A stretch of DNA of 64,000 bases from Littorina saxatilis. Lineage: Eukaryota > Mollusca > Gastropoda > Littorinimorpha > Littorinidae. Positions 1 to 14,150 of the stretch are shown one piece after another; positions within the stretch are counted from its first letter, which is position 1, and every line of letters begins with the position of its first letter. The notes below the pieces were generated by a model. It saw only the letters and a list, made by a program, of their open reading frames with translations, was not told the DNA's origin and searched no databases. The position numbers were made by a program, and so were the translations under genes. Location: positions 36,231,739 through 36,295,738 of the forward strand of contig NC_090253.1 of assembly GCF_037325665.1 (NCBI RefSeq), given 5' to 3'.

Positions 1-929
1 AGTCATGGCGTCCACGTTCAGTCAGACAGAAAGTGTGGTGACAGTGGCGTTTCTTGAAGTGTGGATCTATGCATTGTGTGGGATTTATAGCTAGAATCTT
101 TGCCTTGGTGGAGCGATTTTTGTGGTTTGTGTGTGTGTGTGTGTTTGCCGAAGAACACTTTCACTACTTGCCTCGAGACCAAAGGATACTCGGGTCTCTG
201 ACATTGGAATGCATCGTTACCGTATCATGTTGGCTATTTGACATTAAACTCATGTCGTGTCTGGAGTGGTGTAACCCCCTTGCACTCTTTCCCAATTGCT
301 TCCTCGCATCCGGGAGAATCATATTGTGTGACACACTGAAAAGAAAAACAGACAGTGCAGTGATTAACTGTCGTGGTCAGATCACAGCAGGAGCCCGGAG
401 AAGCGTGATTTTTCTTGTCATAAAAAAATGACCAGATCAGCAAAACCAGCAGCCATGATCATCAACAGGAAGTCATGAAATCCCAGCGTCTGTGTGCAGA
501 GATTGTTCACAAATCTGGCTTTTTCTTTCCCCTCCTGTCCCAAACCCCGCCTCCCAATTCAGTCTCATTCCCTCGGTTCCTAAACCTTGTGTGCATTACC
601 TGTGCAGAGACTTGCCAGCCTGCAGGTAGAAAGGTAAAAGGGACAAAAAAGTCACTGGTTTCTCGTGGCGCCATGTTCGGCCGCGCTTAGTGGCCGGGAA
701 ATGTCAGGTTTGTTCTCGCCCGTGTGACCGTTTGCCTAGCGCTTGGCCGCTGAGCCCTCCGCAATGCCCTCCGCTCCCCGTACACCTGGGATTCGAACCC
801 TCAGATACCGCGCCAACAGCTAAAAGTGGGGGGAGAGTAGAAAGCAGTGTGGTCTGCAGTGCACTTGGCAATGACATTTTTACCCACACCGCGTTGCTGT
901 CAATTGCTTAACGTACAAGACCTCTTGAA
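1..929. other. Unassigned sequence at left edge
   Basis: No exon with convincing splice signals is visible. There is a short GT run near 128-145 and a GC-richer stretch near 660-780. Open frames here are short and lack protein-like composition. Confidence 0.5.
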
Positions 930-1450
930 CTGTGAGGAGTGATTGCTTATACAGTGCCAGGTAGACAGGTGGCTGAAGTTTTTAGGTTTCAGGGGAAACT
1001 TGTTTGAAGATTCAGGATTGCACTGACCTACAAGATTCTGTGAACTGCTTGGCATACACTGCTCTAATATGTGATATTTGAGTGATTACTTATACAGTGC
1101 CAGGTGAACAGGTGGCTGGAGTTTTTAGGTTTTAGGGGAGAGTTGTTTGAAGATTCAGGATTACACTGATCTGCAGGATTCTGTGAACTGCTTGGCATAC
1201 AAGGATCTAACGTGTGGTATTTCAGAAGTGATTGCTTTTAGAGTTTGAAGGCGACAAGTGGCAGGAGATTTTAAGGTTCGAGAGAAAAAATGGTTCGAAG
1301 TTCCAAGATGTCAGTGATCTGCAAGATTCTGTGAACTGCCTGGCATACACTGGTTTGACCGGTGGTATTTAAGATTTAAGGAGGAAATTGTCTGAAGGCC
1401 AGGGTTACAGAGATTCTGGTACATGTAATTGCTTTACATCATAGTCTGAG
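930..1450. repeat. Diverged tandem repeat, unit ~145 bp
   Basis: The block containing 'TATACAGTGCCAGGT' followed by 'GATTCTGTGAACTGC' starts near 939 and 1081, recurs in decayed form near 1227, and has a shorter remnant near 1360. The copies are clearly diverged, so the duplication is old. No coding content is seen. Confidence 0.7.
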
Positions 1451-1699
1451 CACTAGGTGTTTGTGCTTTGTTCTACTTACCACACACACCTTCATTTTAC
1501 ATTGTCACTTGACGTTCAGGAACATGCAGGATTCTGTGAATTGCTTAACTAAGGGTTTTTTCAGAGAAAAAGATCGTAGTAGTCATAAGTAATTGTGCCA
1601 GTATATGCAGTCTTACAGGAAGATGAACTTAGGCAGAGAAAGAAAGGTTCCACCCACACACAAAAACATCCCAGAGCCTTTGCTAGAGCCTTCAATGGC

Positions 1700-3580
1700 T
1701 GTCACGTCAAGGCGTGAAATGTAAGTTACTTGTGTTGTTGGTGTTAATAAAAGAAATAACCAAGCCCGTTTTGCATCCTTTTCCACGTTATTATTCACAT
1801 TTGTATTCACTCTGTTTCCAACTTCAAGCACACTTATAACACATGCACACGCACACAACTATTAAGCGGTTAGTAAGGGTTAATGGGAATAGTTACTCAG
1901 CACCCCTGTGCTAGATCACAATATACAAGCATAAACAAGGCAAGGCAGACGTCCGGCTGCAGCCTTAGCAATCAAACACACGGGGGAAAAAACCTGCGAT
2001 AGGTTGCGATCAATAATAATTCAAGGGTCTTCGCCACAGTAATCGTTCATGAAATTCACAAGAAACAGGAAAAATCAATTGAAGATTTAAGAGAATAAAG
2101 ACTGACCCTGTACATTTAATAGGGAAAACGCATGAAACAAATATTCAAAGAAAGTCTAGGGACTACTCCCTGATGCATATCTTGGGACTCCTCCCGAAGA
2201 TCAAGAGTTATTGAGACGAGCCTGCGTTGTCTCAATATTTACAAGTTTTTCCTCTCTGTGGGGTAAACAACAAAAAATGACTGACACCGTCGGGCCGGGA
2301 ACAAGAGAGGGGAAAAGATGGAAGACTTAGCTCTTTGTCGGAGATAAGTGTTCCTTGACGGTGACGTCACGTCGACGATAGACTGCCTGCAATTAAGCAG
2401 GTAAGCTGGTCCTTCCCGGAAGTGTCGACGGGGTAACTTGAAGCTCGGCTCATGCAGCGCGGGCTTCCTGAAGGTGAGGAGCCAGGGTCTCGGCGTCAGT
2501 TCATGCGAGAGCGTAGTTATAGCCCCCTACGTCACCACCATCAGCGCCGGCGACAACGAGGACGGACGGCGGTGGAGACGAAGCACGGTGGAGGCGAACC
2601 CACCCGGCCTCGACGGTGCACAAATCAAGCTCCGAAGGCGGGCGGACATCCCAAGCTGAGAGTGGGACACAGTAGCGCTGCAGGGTACTGCCACGGTGAC
2701 AACACCGGTGACAAGGTCGAGGCAACAGGTGGGTTGATGAAGAACATCAAGAAGAAAAGAAGCTGCAACACATTCGATAACCACTGAGTCCCAGAGTCGG
2801 CGAAACATATCCTTTCCCCCACTGCCCCCAGCCCTAGGTGTGTACAATAATATTACCCCCAGGAAATATTGTCTTGCGAGCTGTCAATCACCCGGCAACA
2901 ATATTTACAACAACCATAAATCTTTACAATAGCCATGAATGCTATAATCAATTTCCAAAGAACGGAAAGCAACCCAGGCTTGGCATTCTTGATTGTAATA
3001 CACGTTAACGTCCCTTGATAAAATAACAGTCGTCAAACAAAAGCTGGAGTTGTTTTGAACTTGGTTTAAACGTCACCTTGACCACTAATCGTTCTGTCCA
3101 CTGACAACTGTCAACTAGCGTTAGTTCACACAACATTTCACACGACAACTGAGACAACGACACCACAGTAGACGACAATAATTACAACCAATAAACAAAC
3201 AAAACAAGACACATTCCAACACACAATTACCCCAGCGGCTCTTGGTAGTTGCCAACAAAACCCCAACAACGCCACACAGTCCAGACTCTGTCCAGCTTCT
3301 CTGCCATCCAAACCGTGAACTCTCGCAGTTCTGTCGTACTCATACGCACGAAACAGAACCCAAGGCCTGCGCAAAAATTGCTGCAACGCAAGGTCCGCAG
3401 CTAGCGCACGAGATACGCCATCTAAGCGTGCATAATTCGCTGACAGTGTTATAGCAACTGGCACTGGGAAATCGCACGGAATGCACCCATCAACAAACAC
3501 AATAATACATCGCGCCGAAAATAACGCAACATTGCCACCAAGGACAACAGTCGTCAAACACTTGCCACCACTACGTGACA
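1700..3580 (-). repeat. 3' LTR of the Gypsy-type element
   Basis: This 1881 bp direct repeat is almost identical to 6220-8099. Its ends TGTCACG and CGTGACA form a short inverted repeat typical of LTRs. It is long for the family. Small open frames inside recur in both copies and are not taken as genes. Confidence 0.9.
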
Positions 3581-5907
3581 AACCCCCATCCCAGAGGAAA
3601 CCGCGGGTGACAGGTGACACCGAAGATGGCTATGCCAGAGTGTATGACATGGAAAAGTCTATAAAGAGATAACTGAAGCACTAGGGACATGCCGGACGGA
3701 GGATGGATGGGCCCGATGAGGTCAATCACTACCTGTTTGAAAGGAACATCCACCAGCGGCATTTTCTCGAGAGCAACCCTGCGCAAACTGCCGCGGGGAA
3801 CCGTGCGCTGACACGACTCGCAAGACGCGACAAACCGGCGAACGTCGGCACACATGCCCGGCCAATAAAAATCCGACCAGATCCGGCTCAACGTGCGTCT
3901 AGCAGCTAGGTGGCCGGCCATCGGTGAAGAATGGCCTAGAGTTAAGACCTCGCTGCGGAACGGGTGAGGAACGCAAACTTGGCGGTGGAACACTCCATCA
4001 GAACCACAATACTCGCGGTACAAAACGTTGGCGCGATACATGAACCGCACACGGCCTTGACCTTGGGAGGACCACGGGTGCTGGTCGCGAGCCAAATCAC
4101 GCATCCGTTTGAGAGAAGGGTCAGATTCCTGGGCATCAATCAGTTCTTGCCTAGTCTTCTGAAGACCTTGTGATTTAGGATCGAGGGGAAGATCGCCGCG
4201 GGCGTCCTTCTTAACCTGAGCACGAGTCACAGCGGCACACGAATCGCGCGGGCCGTAAGTCGGGACTTCGACAACCACACCGGAGGGAAGAGTGAAGTGA
4301 TTCCCGATGAGAACAGAAGTGTTGAGATCATTCACGACATTGACCTCGATAACTCCGGAGTAATAAGGTGTCTCTACATCCACGTGGGCAATCTGAGCGA
4401 CGCGACTATCCGGGCCGAACGCCCCGGTGAGATCGCGGGTCTTGCCTGTGAAACATGATTTAGGGACGATATCACGCCGAGCCAGCGATATGTTGGAACC
4501 CGTGTCTCTGAGAGCCTCGGTCTCAATGCCACAAATTTTTACCTTGACCATGTAGTTATCGCCTGCGGTAGCAGCCTGACAATCTGGACACAACCGAGAA
4601 CGCAACTTTGGCACAGAACCGTCAGCGGAGATCACATGAACACATCCAAAAATCGCGGACGACTGCCCGGAACCGGTAACCGACGACTTTTCGCGAGCTA
4701 TGACGTCACGAGCACGCTTGAAGCAATAATCAGCCTCGTGGCCATCCCGATTACAATAATTACAATGTTTCTTTTCCCCGGGCGGCGCATTAATGGTGGT
4801 CACCGATTCAGAATTATCCTGAGAGGCAGGAGAACTGACCTGACTCTCCCTCTCCTCAGACTTGGCAGCCTGGCGACGCTGTCTATGCTTCTTCTTGGCA
4901 CCGGAAGTACTTACGGCACTGACAGACTCGGTCTGACGACGAGAGAACGGGTTTTTGCAATCCGGCTCGTGGGCTTCTAAATAAGCTTGGGCAGCGGCAG
5001 CAGCAGCGTCAGCCGATCCGGGTGACCGCTCCTTCACAAATGCTTTGACATCAGCGGGCAGACCGTCGATAAACTGCTCAAGACGAATGAGGTCATAGAG
5101 GCTGTCAAAATCACGATTGCCTTTGGCAAGATGAAGCCAACGGTCCAAATACATCTTGCTGCGCTCCAACCCCTGCTCGTATGTCTCGGAACCAACACGC
5201 TTGGCAGCGCGGAACTTCTCTCTGTACGTCTTTGCCGTGCAATGGAAAGCTTTCAAAAGAGCATCCTTTAAAACATCATAGTCATCAGCTATTTCAACTG
5301 ACAACTTCGTATAAACCTCGGCAGCTTTGCCCTTGAGGTGACCACTCAACCTGAGGGCCCAAGTCGAGACCTCCCACTTCATCTGCGTAGCAATACGCTC
5401 AAACTTGGCCAGGTACGTATCCACATCATCCCCATCGTCCAAATAAGGCAACCGAATTTTGTCGGCAATAATGCCAATGTCTGATTTCTTGGACGTGGCT
5501 GAGGCGGCCGCCAAAGCAACCTGGTGAGCATGCGTTTGTTCCGGGTTGGCTAAAGCGTATGAGTGGCTTTCTTCTTCCATGGCGAGTCGGCGTTTCCTCT
5601 CCTCAGCATCTAGTTCAAAGTTACGTTTCCTCTCTTCGGCCTCAACCACAAAATCCAACAAATCACGTCCGGTAAGACCGGCCTCCTTACCTAACTGAAG
5701 GTAGTCCATGGTGGTAGGAGGATTACCTGAGGGAGTAGCAGCCAGCGGAGGAGCAGGAGCGGCAACAAAAGAGGTATCAGAAAGCGAATACTCCGAAGTA
5801 TCAACTACGTCAGAGGAAGAAGAATTATCGTCGTCAGTGACTGTTTGTTCGGAATAATCAACACGTGGTAAAGAACGTAATTTCCTTGGAGACGAGTCCT
5901 TAGACAT
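3571..5907 (-). mobile_element. Gag and partial pol reading frame of the LTR element
   Basis: This is the internal coding region of the element, reading into the 3' LTR. The N-terminal part is acidic and serine-rich, followed by a Gag-like region. A CCHC zinc knuckle (CNYCNRDGHEADYC) comes next, then a retroviral-type aspartic protease motif (DTGSNISL), then the HHCC zinc-binding part of integrase (around YWPGM and SCESCQR). The order Gag, protease, integrase fits Ty3/Gypsy. It is far shorter than a complete gag-pol, so the element is treated as a broken, non-autonomous copy. Confidence 0.85.
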
Positions 5908-6198
5908 CGTCTGTGCATGACATCATGAAAACAAGACCGAAACCCGTAACGAAGAACGAGTGTGAATCAAATTGCAAAGATGAAATAGCTCGGAAACTGA
6001 GTTATGGGGTTGTTGTTGCTGACAAACTAGCCAACCATGTGTTGGAAGCCCACCAACACCCACAACAGAGGACAAGGCTATATACCACACAAGTGAACAA
6101 ATAGGGACGGGAACAAGTAAAACAGAGGGTTAACAACTTATGAACTTATAAAAAAAAAATCAAGTATAAGTTAGCTTTATATGTCAACCGTGTTTTAT

Positions 6199-6215
6199 CC
6201 CCGGCATCTCCACCA
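6199..6215 (-). promoter_or_regulatory. Primer-binding site, tRNA-Ala type
   Basis: The plus strand reads CCCCGGCATCTCCACCA, which fits the 3' end of a metazoan tRNA-Ala with its CCA (tRNA sequence from memory). On the element's own strand it sits four bases inside the 5' LTR. Confidence 0.7.
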
Positions 6216-6219
6216 AATA

Positions 6220-8099
6220 TGTCACGTCAAGGCGTGAAATGTAAGTTACTTGTGTTGTTGGTGTTAATAAAAGAAATAACCAAGCCCGTTTTGCATCCTT
6301 TTCCACGTTATTATTCACATTTGTATTCACTCTGTTTCCAACTTCAAGCACACTTATAACACATGCACACGCACACAACTATTAAGCGGTTAGTAAGGGT
6401 TAATGGGAATAGTTACTCAGCACCCCTGTGCTAGATCACAATATACAAGCATAAACAAGGCAAGGCAGACGTCCGGCTGCAGCCTTAGCAATCAAACACA
6501 CGGGGGAAAAACCTGCGATAGGTTGCGATCAATAATAATTCAAGGGTCTTCGCCACAGTAATCGTTCATGAAATTCACAAGAAACAGGAAAAATCAATTG
6601 AAGATTTAAGAGAATAAAGACTGACCCTGTACATTTAATAGGGAAAACGCATGAAACAAATATTCAAAGAAAGTCTAGGGACTACTCCCTGATGCATATC
6701 TTGGGACTCCTCCCGAAGATCAAGAGTTATTGAGACGAGCCTGCGTTGTCTCAATATTTACAAGTTTTTCCTCTCTGTGGGGTAAACAACAAAAAATGAC
6801 TGACACCGTCGGGCCGGGAACAAGAGAGGGGAAAAGATGGAAGACTTAGCTCTTTGTCGGAGATAAGTGTTCCTTGACGGTGACGTCACGTCGACGATAG
6901 ACTGCCTGCAATTAAGCAGGTAAGCTGGTCCTTCCCGGAAGTGTCGACGGGGTAACTTGAAGCTCGGCTCATGCAGCGCGGGCTTCCTGAAGGTGAGGAG
7001 CCAGGGTCTCGGCGTCAGTTCATGCGAGAGCGTAGTTATAGCCCCCTACGTCACCACCATCAGCGCCGGCGACAACGAGGACGGACGGCGGTGGAGACGA
7101 AGCACGGTGGAGGCGAACCCACCCGGCCTCGACGGTGCACAAATCAAGCTCCGAAGGCGGGCGGACATCCCAAGCTGAGAGTGGGACACAGTAGCGCTGC
7201 AGGATACTGCCACGGTGACAACACCGGTGACAAGGACGAGGCAACAGGTGGGTTGATGAAGAACATCAAGAAGAAAAGAAGCTGCAACACATTCGATAAC
7301 CACTGAGTCCCAGAGTCGGCGAAACATATCCTTTCCCCCACTGCCCCCAGCCCTAGGTGTGTACAATAATATTACCCCCAGGAAATATTGTCTTGCGAGC
7401 TGTCAATCACCCGGCAACAATATTTACAACAACCATAAATCTTTACAATAGCCATGAATGCTATAATCAATTTCCAAAGAACGGAAAGCAACCCAGGCTT
7501 GGCATTCTTGATTGTAATACACGTTAACGTCCCTTGATAAAATAACAGTCGTCAAACAAAAGCTGGAGTTGTTTTGAACTTGGTTTAAACGTCACCTTGA
7601 CCACTAATCGTTCTGTCCACTGACAACTGTCAACTAGCGTTAGTTCACACAACATTTCACACGACAACTGAGACAACGACACCACAGTAGACGACAATAA
7701 TTACAACCAATAAACAAACAAAACAAGACACATTCCAACACACAATTACCCCAGCGGCTCTTGGTAGTTGCCAACAAAACCCCAACAACGCCACACAGTC
7801 CAGACTCTGTCCAGCTTCTCTGCCATCCAAACCGTGAACTCTCGCAGTTCTGTCGTACTCATACGCACGAAACAGAACCCAAGGCCTGCGCAAAAATTGC
7901 TGCAACGCAAGGTCCGCAGCTAGCGCACGAGATACGCCATCTAAGCGTGCATAATTCGCTGACAGTGTTATAGCAACTGGCACTGGGAAATCGCACGGAA
8001 TGCACCCATCAACAAACACAATAATACATCGCGCCGAAAATAACGCAACATTGCCACCAAGGACAACAGTCGTCAAACACTTGCCACCACTACGTGACA
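6220..8099 (-). repeat. 5' LTR of the Gypsy-type element
   Basis: This 1880 bp copy is nearly identical to 1700-3580. It would carry the promoter for the minus-strand element. Confidence 0.9.
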
Positions 8100-8104
8100 A
8101 TGGC

Positions 8105-9062
8105 AAATACAAGTGTAGCGTTTGAAAGTTCAATGTGTGCCAGAACTCACTCCAGAATACTAGCAGCTCCTCTTATTTTTTCTTTCTTTCTGCCTATATT
8201 ATTTTTGAATTCACATTTAATACTTCATGTTTCCTCTCCTTCAAGAACGAGTACCCTTTGCAATTAGACACAACAGTCTAAGGGTTAGAGCAAACTAATT
8301 GAAGTTCAGAATATGATTAACCTACTGGCTTGACTTGTCGGTCAAGTAGGCAAATACTGGTACTGGCAAGGACTATGTTGAAAGGAGAGGAGGAGTTTAA
8401 AAAGGGACAGTGTAAAACAGACAGAAAATCAGCAGTGCGTTGGGTGCAGTCTTTAGAGGGCATGGAGGGGAAAAAAAGAGAAAAAAGTACACCCCGTGTA
8501 CTTTGGAGTGAAATTTGCACTTAAGGGTGCCAAATTTGCTTACCTTGTTGACCGAGGCAGTGCTGTAGGAAGTGATTAGGAGGAGAGAACTTGAAACCAC
8601 ACAAGAACCTGCCTTGTTCTTTTACTGCGTTTTCCAATAGCAATTTTAAAGACCTTGGAAACTGCTCTTCTGAGGTTAAAAGAAAGCTTGAAAGTAGACT
8701 TATTGTCCAGTAGAATGACACAGAAACGTAGCCCATGGAGTTAAGAAGGATACAATAGTGCTGGCTGCCTATTACCTGCTTTCGGAAGCCGCTTATCTGA
8801 ATAAGTTCTGAGTAAAAGTTGATTGAAGCAAAACGTGAATGTTCAAATTGGGATTACTAAAGCTGCGCCAATAGTTACAGGTGTCTTTAAACGCAATGTA
8901 AAGTATGCGATTTTATGTTTGCCTTGGTGATAGGAGAAGGGATGTATGAGTCTGAGAGGGGGGGGGAGGGGGGGGAGGGGGGCAATTCGTCGACCTCGGT
9001 CTATTTTCCCCTTTGAAACAGATTTTGTCGGTGTCTTTATTGTGTTCTGTCCCGAGAAAATC
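8105..9062. other. Unassigned sequence
   Basis: No exon or element is recognised. A purine-rich G tract lies near 8957-8983, just before the minisatellite. Confidence 0.4.
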
Positions 9063-9410
9063 CAGCAGAAAGACAAGGTAACAAGAAAGGGCCAGCCAAC
9101 AGACAACATAACAGCAGAAAGACAAGGTAACAAGAAAGGGCCAGCCAACAGACAACATAACAGCAGAAAGACAAGGTAACAAGAAAGGGCCAGCCAACAG
9201 ACAACGTAACAGCAGAAAGACAAGGTAACAAGAAAGGGCCAGCCAACAGACAACGTAACAGCAGAAAGACAAGGTAACAAGAAAGGGCCAGCCAACAGAC
9301 AACATAACAGCAGAAAGACAAGGTAACAAGAAAGGGCCAGCCAACAGACAACATAACAGCAGAAAGACAAGGTAACAAGAAAGGGCCAGCCAACAGACAA
9401 CGTAACAGAA
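9063..9410. repeat. Minisatellite, 49 bp unit, seven copies
   Basis: Units beginning CAGCAGAAAGACAAGG start at 9063, 9112, 9161, 9210, 9259, 9308 and 9357 and are nearly identical. Because 49 is not a multiple of three and the unit lacks minus-strand stops, all three minus frames stay open and translate as repetitive hydrophobic peptides. These are not genes. Confidence 0.95.
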
Positions 9411-10107
9411 AGTAAGGGCTCCTGGTTAAGAATGAAAAATACGAGTCAAAAGTGACATTTCCTTGACAGATTTGACAAACTCGTAGTCTTGAGGTTTTAC
9501 AAACTGTCAGCCACATGTTCCACATGCATGTCACTGCCACAAAAAAGTTTAACCTTTGATGGCCTAAAGGTCAGTATAGGAGAATCGACGTGGTGTCAGC
9601 ATTGCTGTCAAAATGACCTCACTAATCTACACATCTTGAACACGTGAATCAACGTTGAACTAAAGTATTGACAGTTCAAGGTCATCCAGATAAACTTGAG
9701 GAGTTTTCGAGGGTGGAGCCATAGTCGAATGAGTCCGTGCTATCTTTAAATGCATAGTCGAGAGAAATAACATAAAATTCTAAAATAGTTCTAAAATTGA
9801 TGAGTGTTATACCTACACCATTTGCTTGAGCATACTCCATAAAAGAACAACGTGAGTTGGACATTTTCGAATATCTTTTGAATTATTTACTTAGTATCTT
9901 CACAAAAGAAATTCTTTTAAATTTGATATCAAGTATGTTGCTTCAAAGATTTAACAACAAGTTCAGGATGTATTGCACAACTTGTTAATTGGCAATACTT
10001 GTCCTTCTTTCAGCTGTGAGAAATGTGAAAGCTTGAATCGTATTTTCTTATTCTTAAACACATGCTTCCTGTTGCAGCTAACGAATTTTGTCCATCTAGA
10101 ATCTTAA
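9411..10107. other. AT-rich unassigned sequence
   Basis: No gene, splice signal or known element is seen between the minisatellite and the interspersed repeat. Confidence 0.4.
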
Positions 10108-10881
10108 AACAAGTCGCGTAAGGCGAAATTACTACATTTAGTCAAGCTGTGGAACTCACAGAATGAAACTGAACGTACTGCATTTTTTCACAATGACCGT
10201 AGTCCGCCGCTAGTGCAAAAGGCAGTGAAAGTGACGAGCCTGTTCAGCGCTGTAGCGGTTGCGCTGCGCTGCATAGCACGCTTTACTGTACCTCTCTTCG
10301 TTTTAAATTTCTGAGCGTGTTTTTAATCCAAACATATCATATCTATATGATTTTGGAATCAGGAACCGACAAGGAATAAGATGAAATTGTTTTTAAAACG
10401 ATTTCGGAAATTTAATTTTAATCATAATTTTTATATTTTTAATTTTCAGAGCTTGGTTTTAATCCGAATATAACATATCTATATGTTTTTGGAATCAGAA
10501 CATGATAAAGAATAAAATAAAAGTAATTTTGGATCGTTTTATAAAAAAATAATTTTAATTACAATTTTCAGATTTTTAATGACCAAAGTCATCAATTAAT
10601 TTTTAAGCCTTCATGCTAAAATGCAATACCGAAGTCCGGCCTTCGTCGAAGATTGCTTGGCCAAAATTTTAATCAATTTGATTGAAAAATGAGGGTGTGA
10701 CAGTGCCGCCTCAACTTTTACAAAAAGCCGGATATGACGTCATAAAAGACATTTATCGAAAAAAAGAAAAACATGTCTGGGGATATCATACCCAGGAACT
10801 CTCATGTAAAATTTCATAAAGATCGGTCCAGTAGTTTACTCTGAATCGCTCTACACACACACACACACAGACACACACACA

Positions 10882-10972
<91 letters not shown>

Positions 10973-11039
10973 CACGACCCTCGTCTCGATTCCCACTCTA
11001 TGTTAAAACATTTAGTCAAAACTTGACTAAATGTAAAAA
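10108..11039 (+). mobile_element. ~0.9 kb Helentron-like non-autonomous repeat, copy A
   Basis: It begins AACAAGTCGCGTAAGGCG and ends GACTAAATGTAAAAA. The 14-mer TACATTTAGTCAAG lies near the left end. Its complement CTTGACTAAATGTA lies at the right end, where it also forms a 12 bp hairpin stem with the preceding ACATTTAGTCAA. A long (AC)n tract occupies 10856-10967. Four related copies occur in this window. The asymmetric subterminal repeat, the terminal hairpin and the internal simple repeat resemble Helentron/HINE elements. The class is an inference, and no coding capacity is seen. Confidence 0.75.
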
Positions 11040-11959
11040 GGGGGACAAACAATCTACCTTACTGGAATCTAATGTAGACAGTACTCAGTCTGACTGTGGC
11101 ATTTGAATCTTGTTCTTCAGTAATAGCCTTCCATGCAAATTTGCATTCTTCGTCGACTTCAAACGGTGCATTAATTTGCATTTATTCAATGAAGACAGGT
11201 AACAGACAATGTAGGCAGCTCTTTGGTTATATATATTTCTCCTATTCTTTTGCGTGCTGGTGTTGCTTTTTCAAAAAATTTGTTTTCAGAATGTGGATCG
11301 AAAAAAGTGTTTTATTCTTTCTGTGATTCGGTGAAATTTGCACAAGACCCAGCTAAAACTTGTGTACAAGGTAAAGAAAACAACGACGGTACCGTTGCTA
11401 GTTACGTACATTTTATTTTTGTTTTATAATGACCTTTTAAAATCGTTTTTTTTTATGTTAGCTGGATAGATGTAGGCTACACCAGGTTGTCAACACAGGC
11501 AGTCTAGCGTTTTTAAAATTCCTTTTGATGCAATCACACCGTGGTGACCGTAGCTCTCACAGCCCAGATTGTCAGAACACGTCATGTTTACTTAGCTGTA
11601 GCGTACACGCAAGGTAAATTAGGTATCCATGTTCTCTTTAGCAACTCTTGACTCGCCCTCAGGATTGAAGTACCAAATTTTCAAACGATAGATTCCTACC
11701 AGTACAGCTTGAAAAGGGTCGAGTGTTAGACTGTCGCGTACAAGGGTTTGCATTTGTGGCAACTTCTTGTTCTCTTAGGTTTTAGTCAGGTTAGTGGTGG
11801 TAATGCTAATATTGGGAGTGCCCTGGACACTGAAGCAAGGGCAGAATATTAACTTGATCCAAGTCCCCGGTGTTCTAGTCGTGTTACAGTCTGCCATGGG
11901 ATGATCTAATTTAGACAGGTGTGTATGTGTGCTGTACTGTTGTTCAAAGGCTAAACCAA
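11040..11959. other. Unassigned sequence
   Basis: Short open frames are present but no start-to-donor segment or homologous protein is recognised. Confidence 0.35.
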
Positions 11960-12290
11960 ACTAAGCTCAGAGGGTGTCGCACTGACGGTGGTTTAATTCT
12001 TGAAGCATACATTTTTACAAGTCGACAGATTAAACTTTGAGAATGTTGCACTGAAGGTGGTTTAATTCTTGAAGTATGGATTTGTTCAATTCGACTGACT
12101 AAGCTTTGAGGATGCTGCACTGAAGGTGGTCTAATTCTTGAAGGATATATTTATATATTTTGACAGACTTATATTAGAGAATGTTGCACTGAGGGTAACT
12201 ACCCTTGAAGAATTATTTTGAAAATTTTGACAGGCTAAGCTTTGAAAGCGCTGTACTGAAGGTGGGTTAATTCTTGAAGGATAAATTAGA
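11960..12290. repeat. Diverged tandem repeat, unit ~69 bp, five copies
   Basis: The phrase GCACTGAAGGTGGTTTAATT recurs with substitutions near 11978, 12046, 12115, 12184 and 12250. Divergence between copies indicates an old array. Confidence 0.8.
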
Positions 12291-12894
12291 ACATCTCGAC
12301 AACGAGCTTAAGAAACAAACGACCACGAGCATGCAAGTGTTTGTGAGTGAGGTAAGCAATGTGTGATGTCATTTCTTTCTTGAATCACACAGTTCAATTA
12401 CTGAGAACTATTTGTGGGTCCTGGCTTGGAGTTAATGGACTCGTGTGCTTTCAGGATCCATGTCACTGGCAAACAACTTGAAAAGAACGCAGACTATCTG
12501 TCGTCGGAATCAGTACACCTGGGTTTAGCGAAAAGGGCATGTGCGGAAGTGTCTTTGAAAGAAAGTCCCTGAAATAGTAAGACGGTGCTGTCACGAACAG
12601 AGCGTACACGCTATGTTGATGTTTTGTGCGACTCTGGAAACTCGAAAAGATTGGTTCGGCCAGTATACCGTACTGAACAACTGGATCAGACCATGAGTAG
12701 AGTTGACAAATTATGTGGCTGTTTTCTGCGACTCTTCTTGGAAAAAAACCCCTATATATTATTCCAGCGGACTCGGGACCGAGGATGTATGACATGTGAA
12801 CGTGATGTGTTCCAAAAGGAAACGGTGAAAGTGGTGGTGTGACTACATTTTCTGTGGAATTAGCTGTGTGTCTGGCTCAACGGAACTGTCCACG

Positions 12895-12963
12895 ATGTTT
12901 CAAGAGCGAGCGTCCTACGCAAGGCTGACGGCAGCGTACATCAACTCCAAACAGAACGTGTCG
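12895..12963 (+). CDS. Candidate alternative first exon (MFQERASY...)
   Basis: An ATG with A at position -3 opens 23 codons, MFQERASYARLTAAYINSKQ followed by NVS, and runs directly into a consensus donor TCG|GTAAGT. The segment ends in phase 0, as do the other candidate first exons, and so could splice onto the phase-0 exon at 58126. Protein-like composition, a good start context and a perfect donor are in favour. The 45 kb distance to the next recognised exon and the lack of known homology are against. It could belong to another gene. Confidence 0.4.

Positions 12964-14146
<1,183 letters not shown>

Positions 14147-14150
<4 letters not shown>

Larger units (their letters stand above)
1700..8099 (-). 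mobile_element. LTR retrotransposon, Ty3/Gypsy type, young but broken
   Basis: Two near-identical long terminal repeats (1700-3580 and 6220-8099) start TGTCACG and end CGTGACA, and enclose an internal region read on the minus strand. A 5 bp target duplication ATGGC flanks the element (1695-1699 and 8100-8104). Just inside the 5' LTR, 6199-6215 is complementary to the 3' end of a tRNA-Ala, a likely primer-binding site. A G-rich purine stretch lies beside the 3' LTR near 3581-3590. Recognisable parts are gag, a zinc knuckle, a protease-like motif and part of integrase. Compared with full-length relatives it is incomplete, with about one major break. The LTRs differ at about three positions in 1.88 kb, so the insertion is recent. 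Confidence 0.9.

Noticed and set aside
2438-2847. Several overlapping frames repeated at 6957-7366
   Set aside because: They lie in the two LTR copies, on both strands, with no protein features; shadows of LTR sequence.
8843-9540. Three overlapping minus-strand frames resembling a multi-pass membrane protein
   Set aside because: All three arise from the 49 bp repeat and are frame-cycling artefacts.
12331-12351. ATG plus six codons (MQVFVSE) ending in GTAAGC in phase 0
   Set aside because: Too short to judge; a chance start near a donor is likely. Kept only as a lead.
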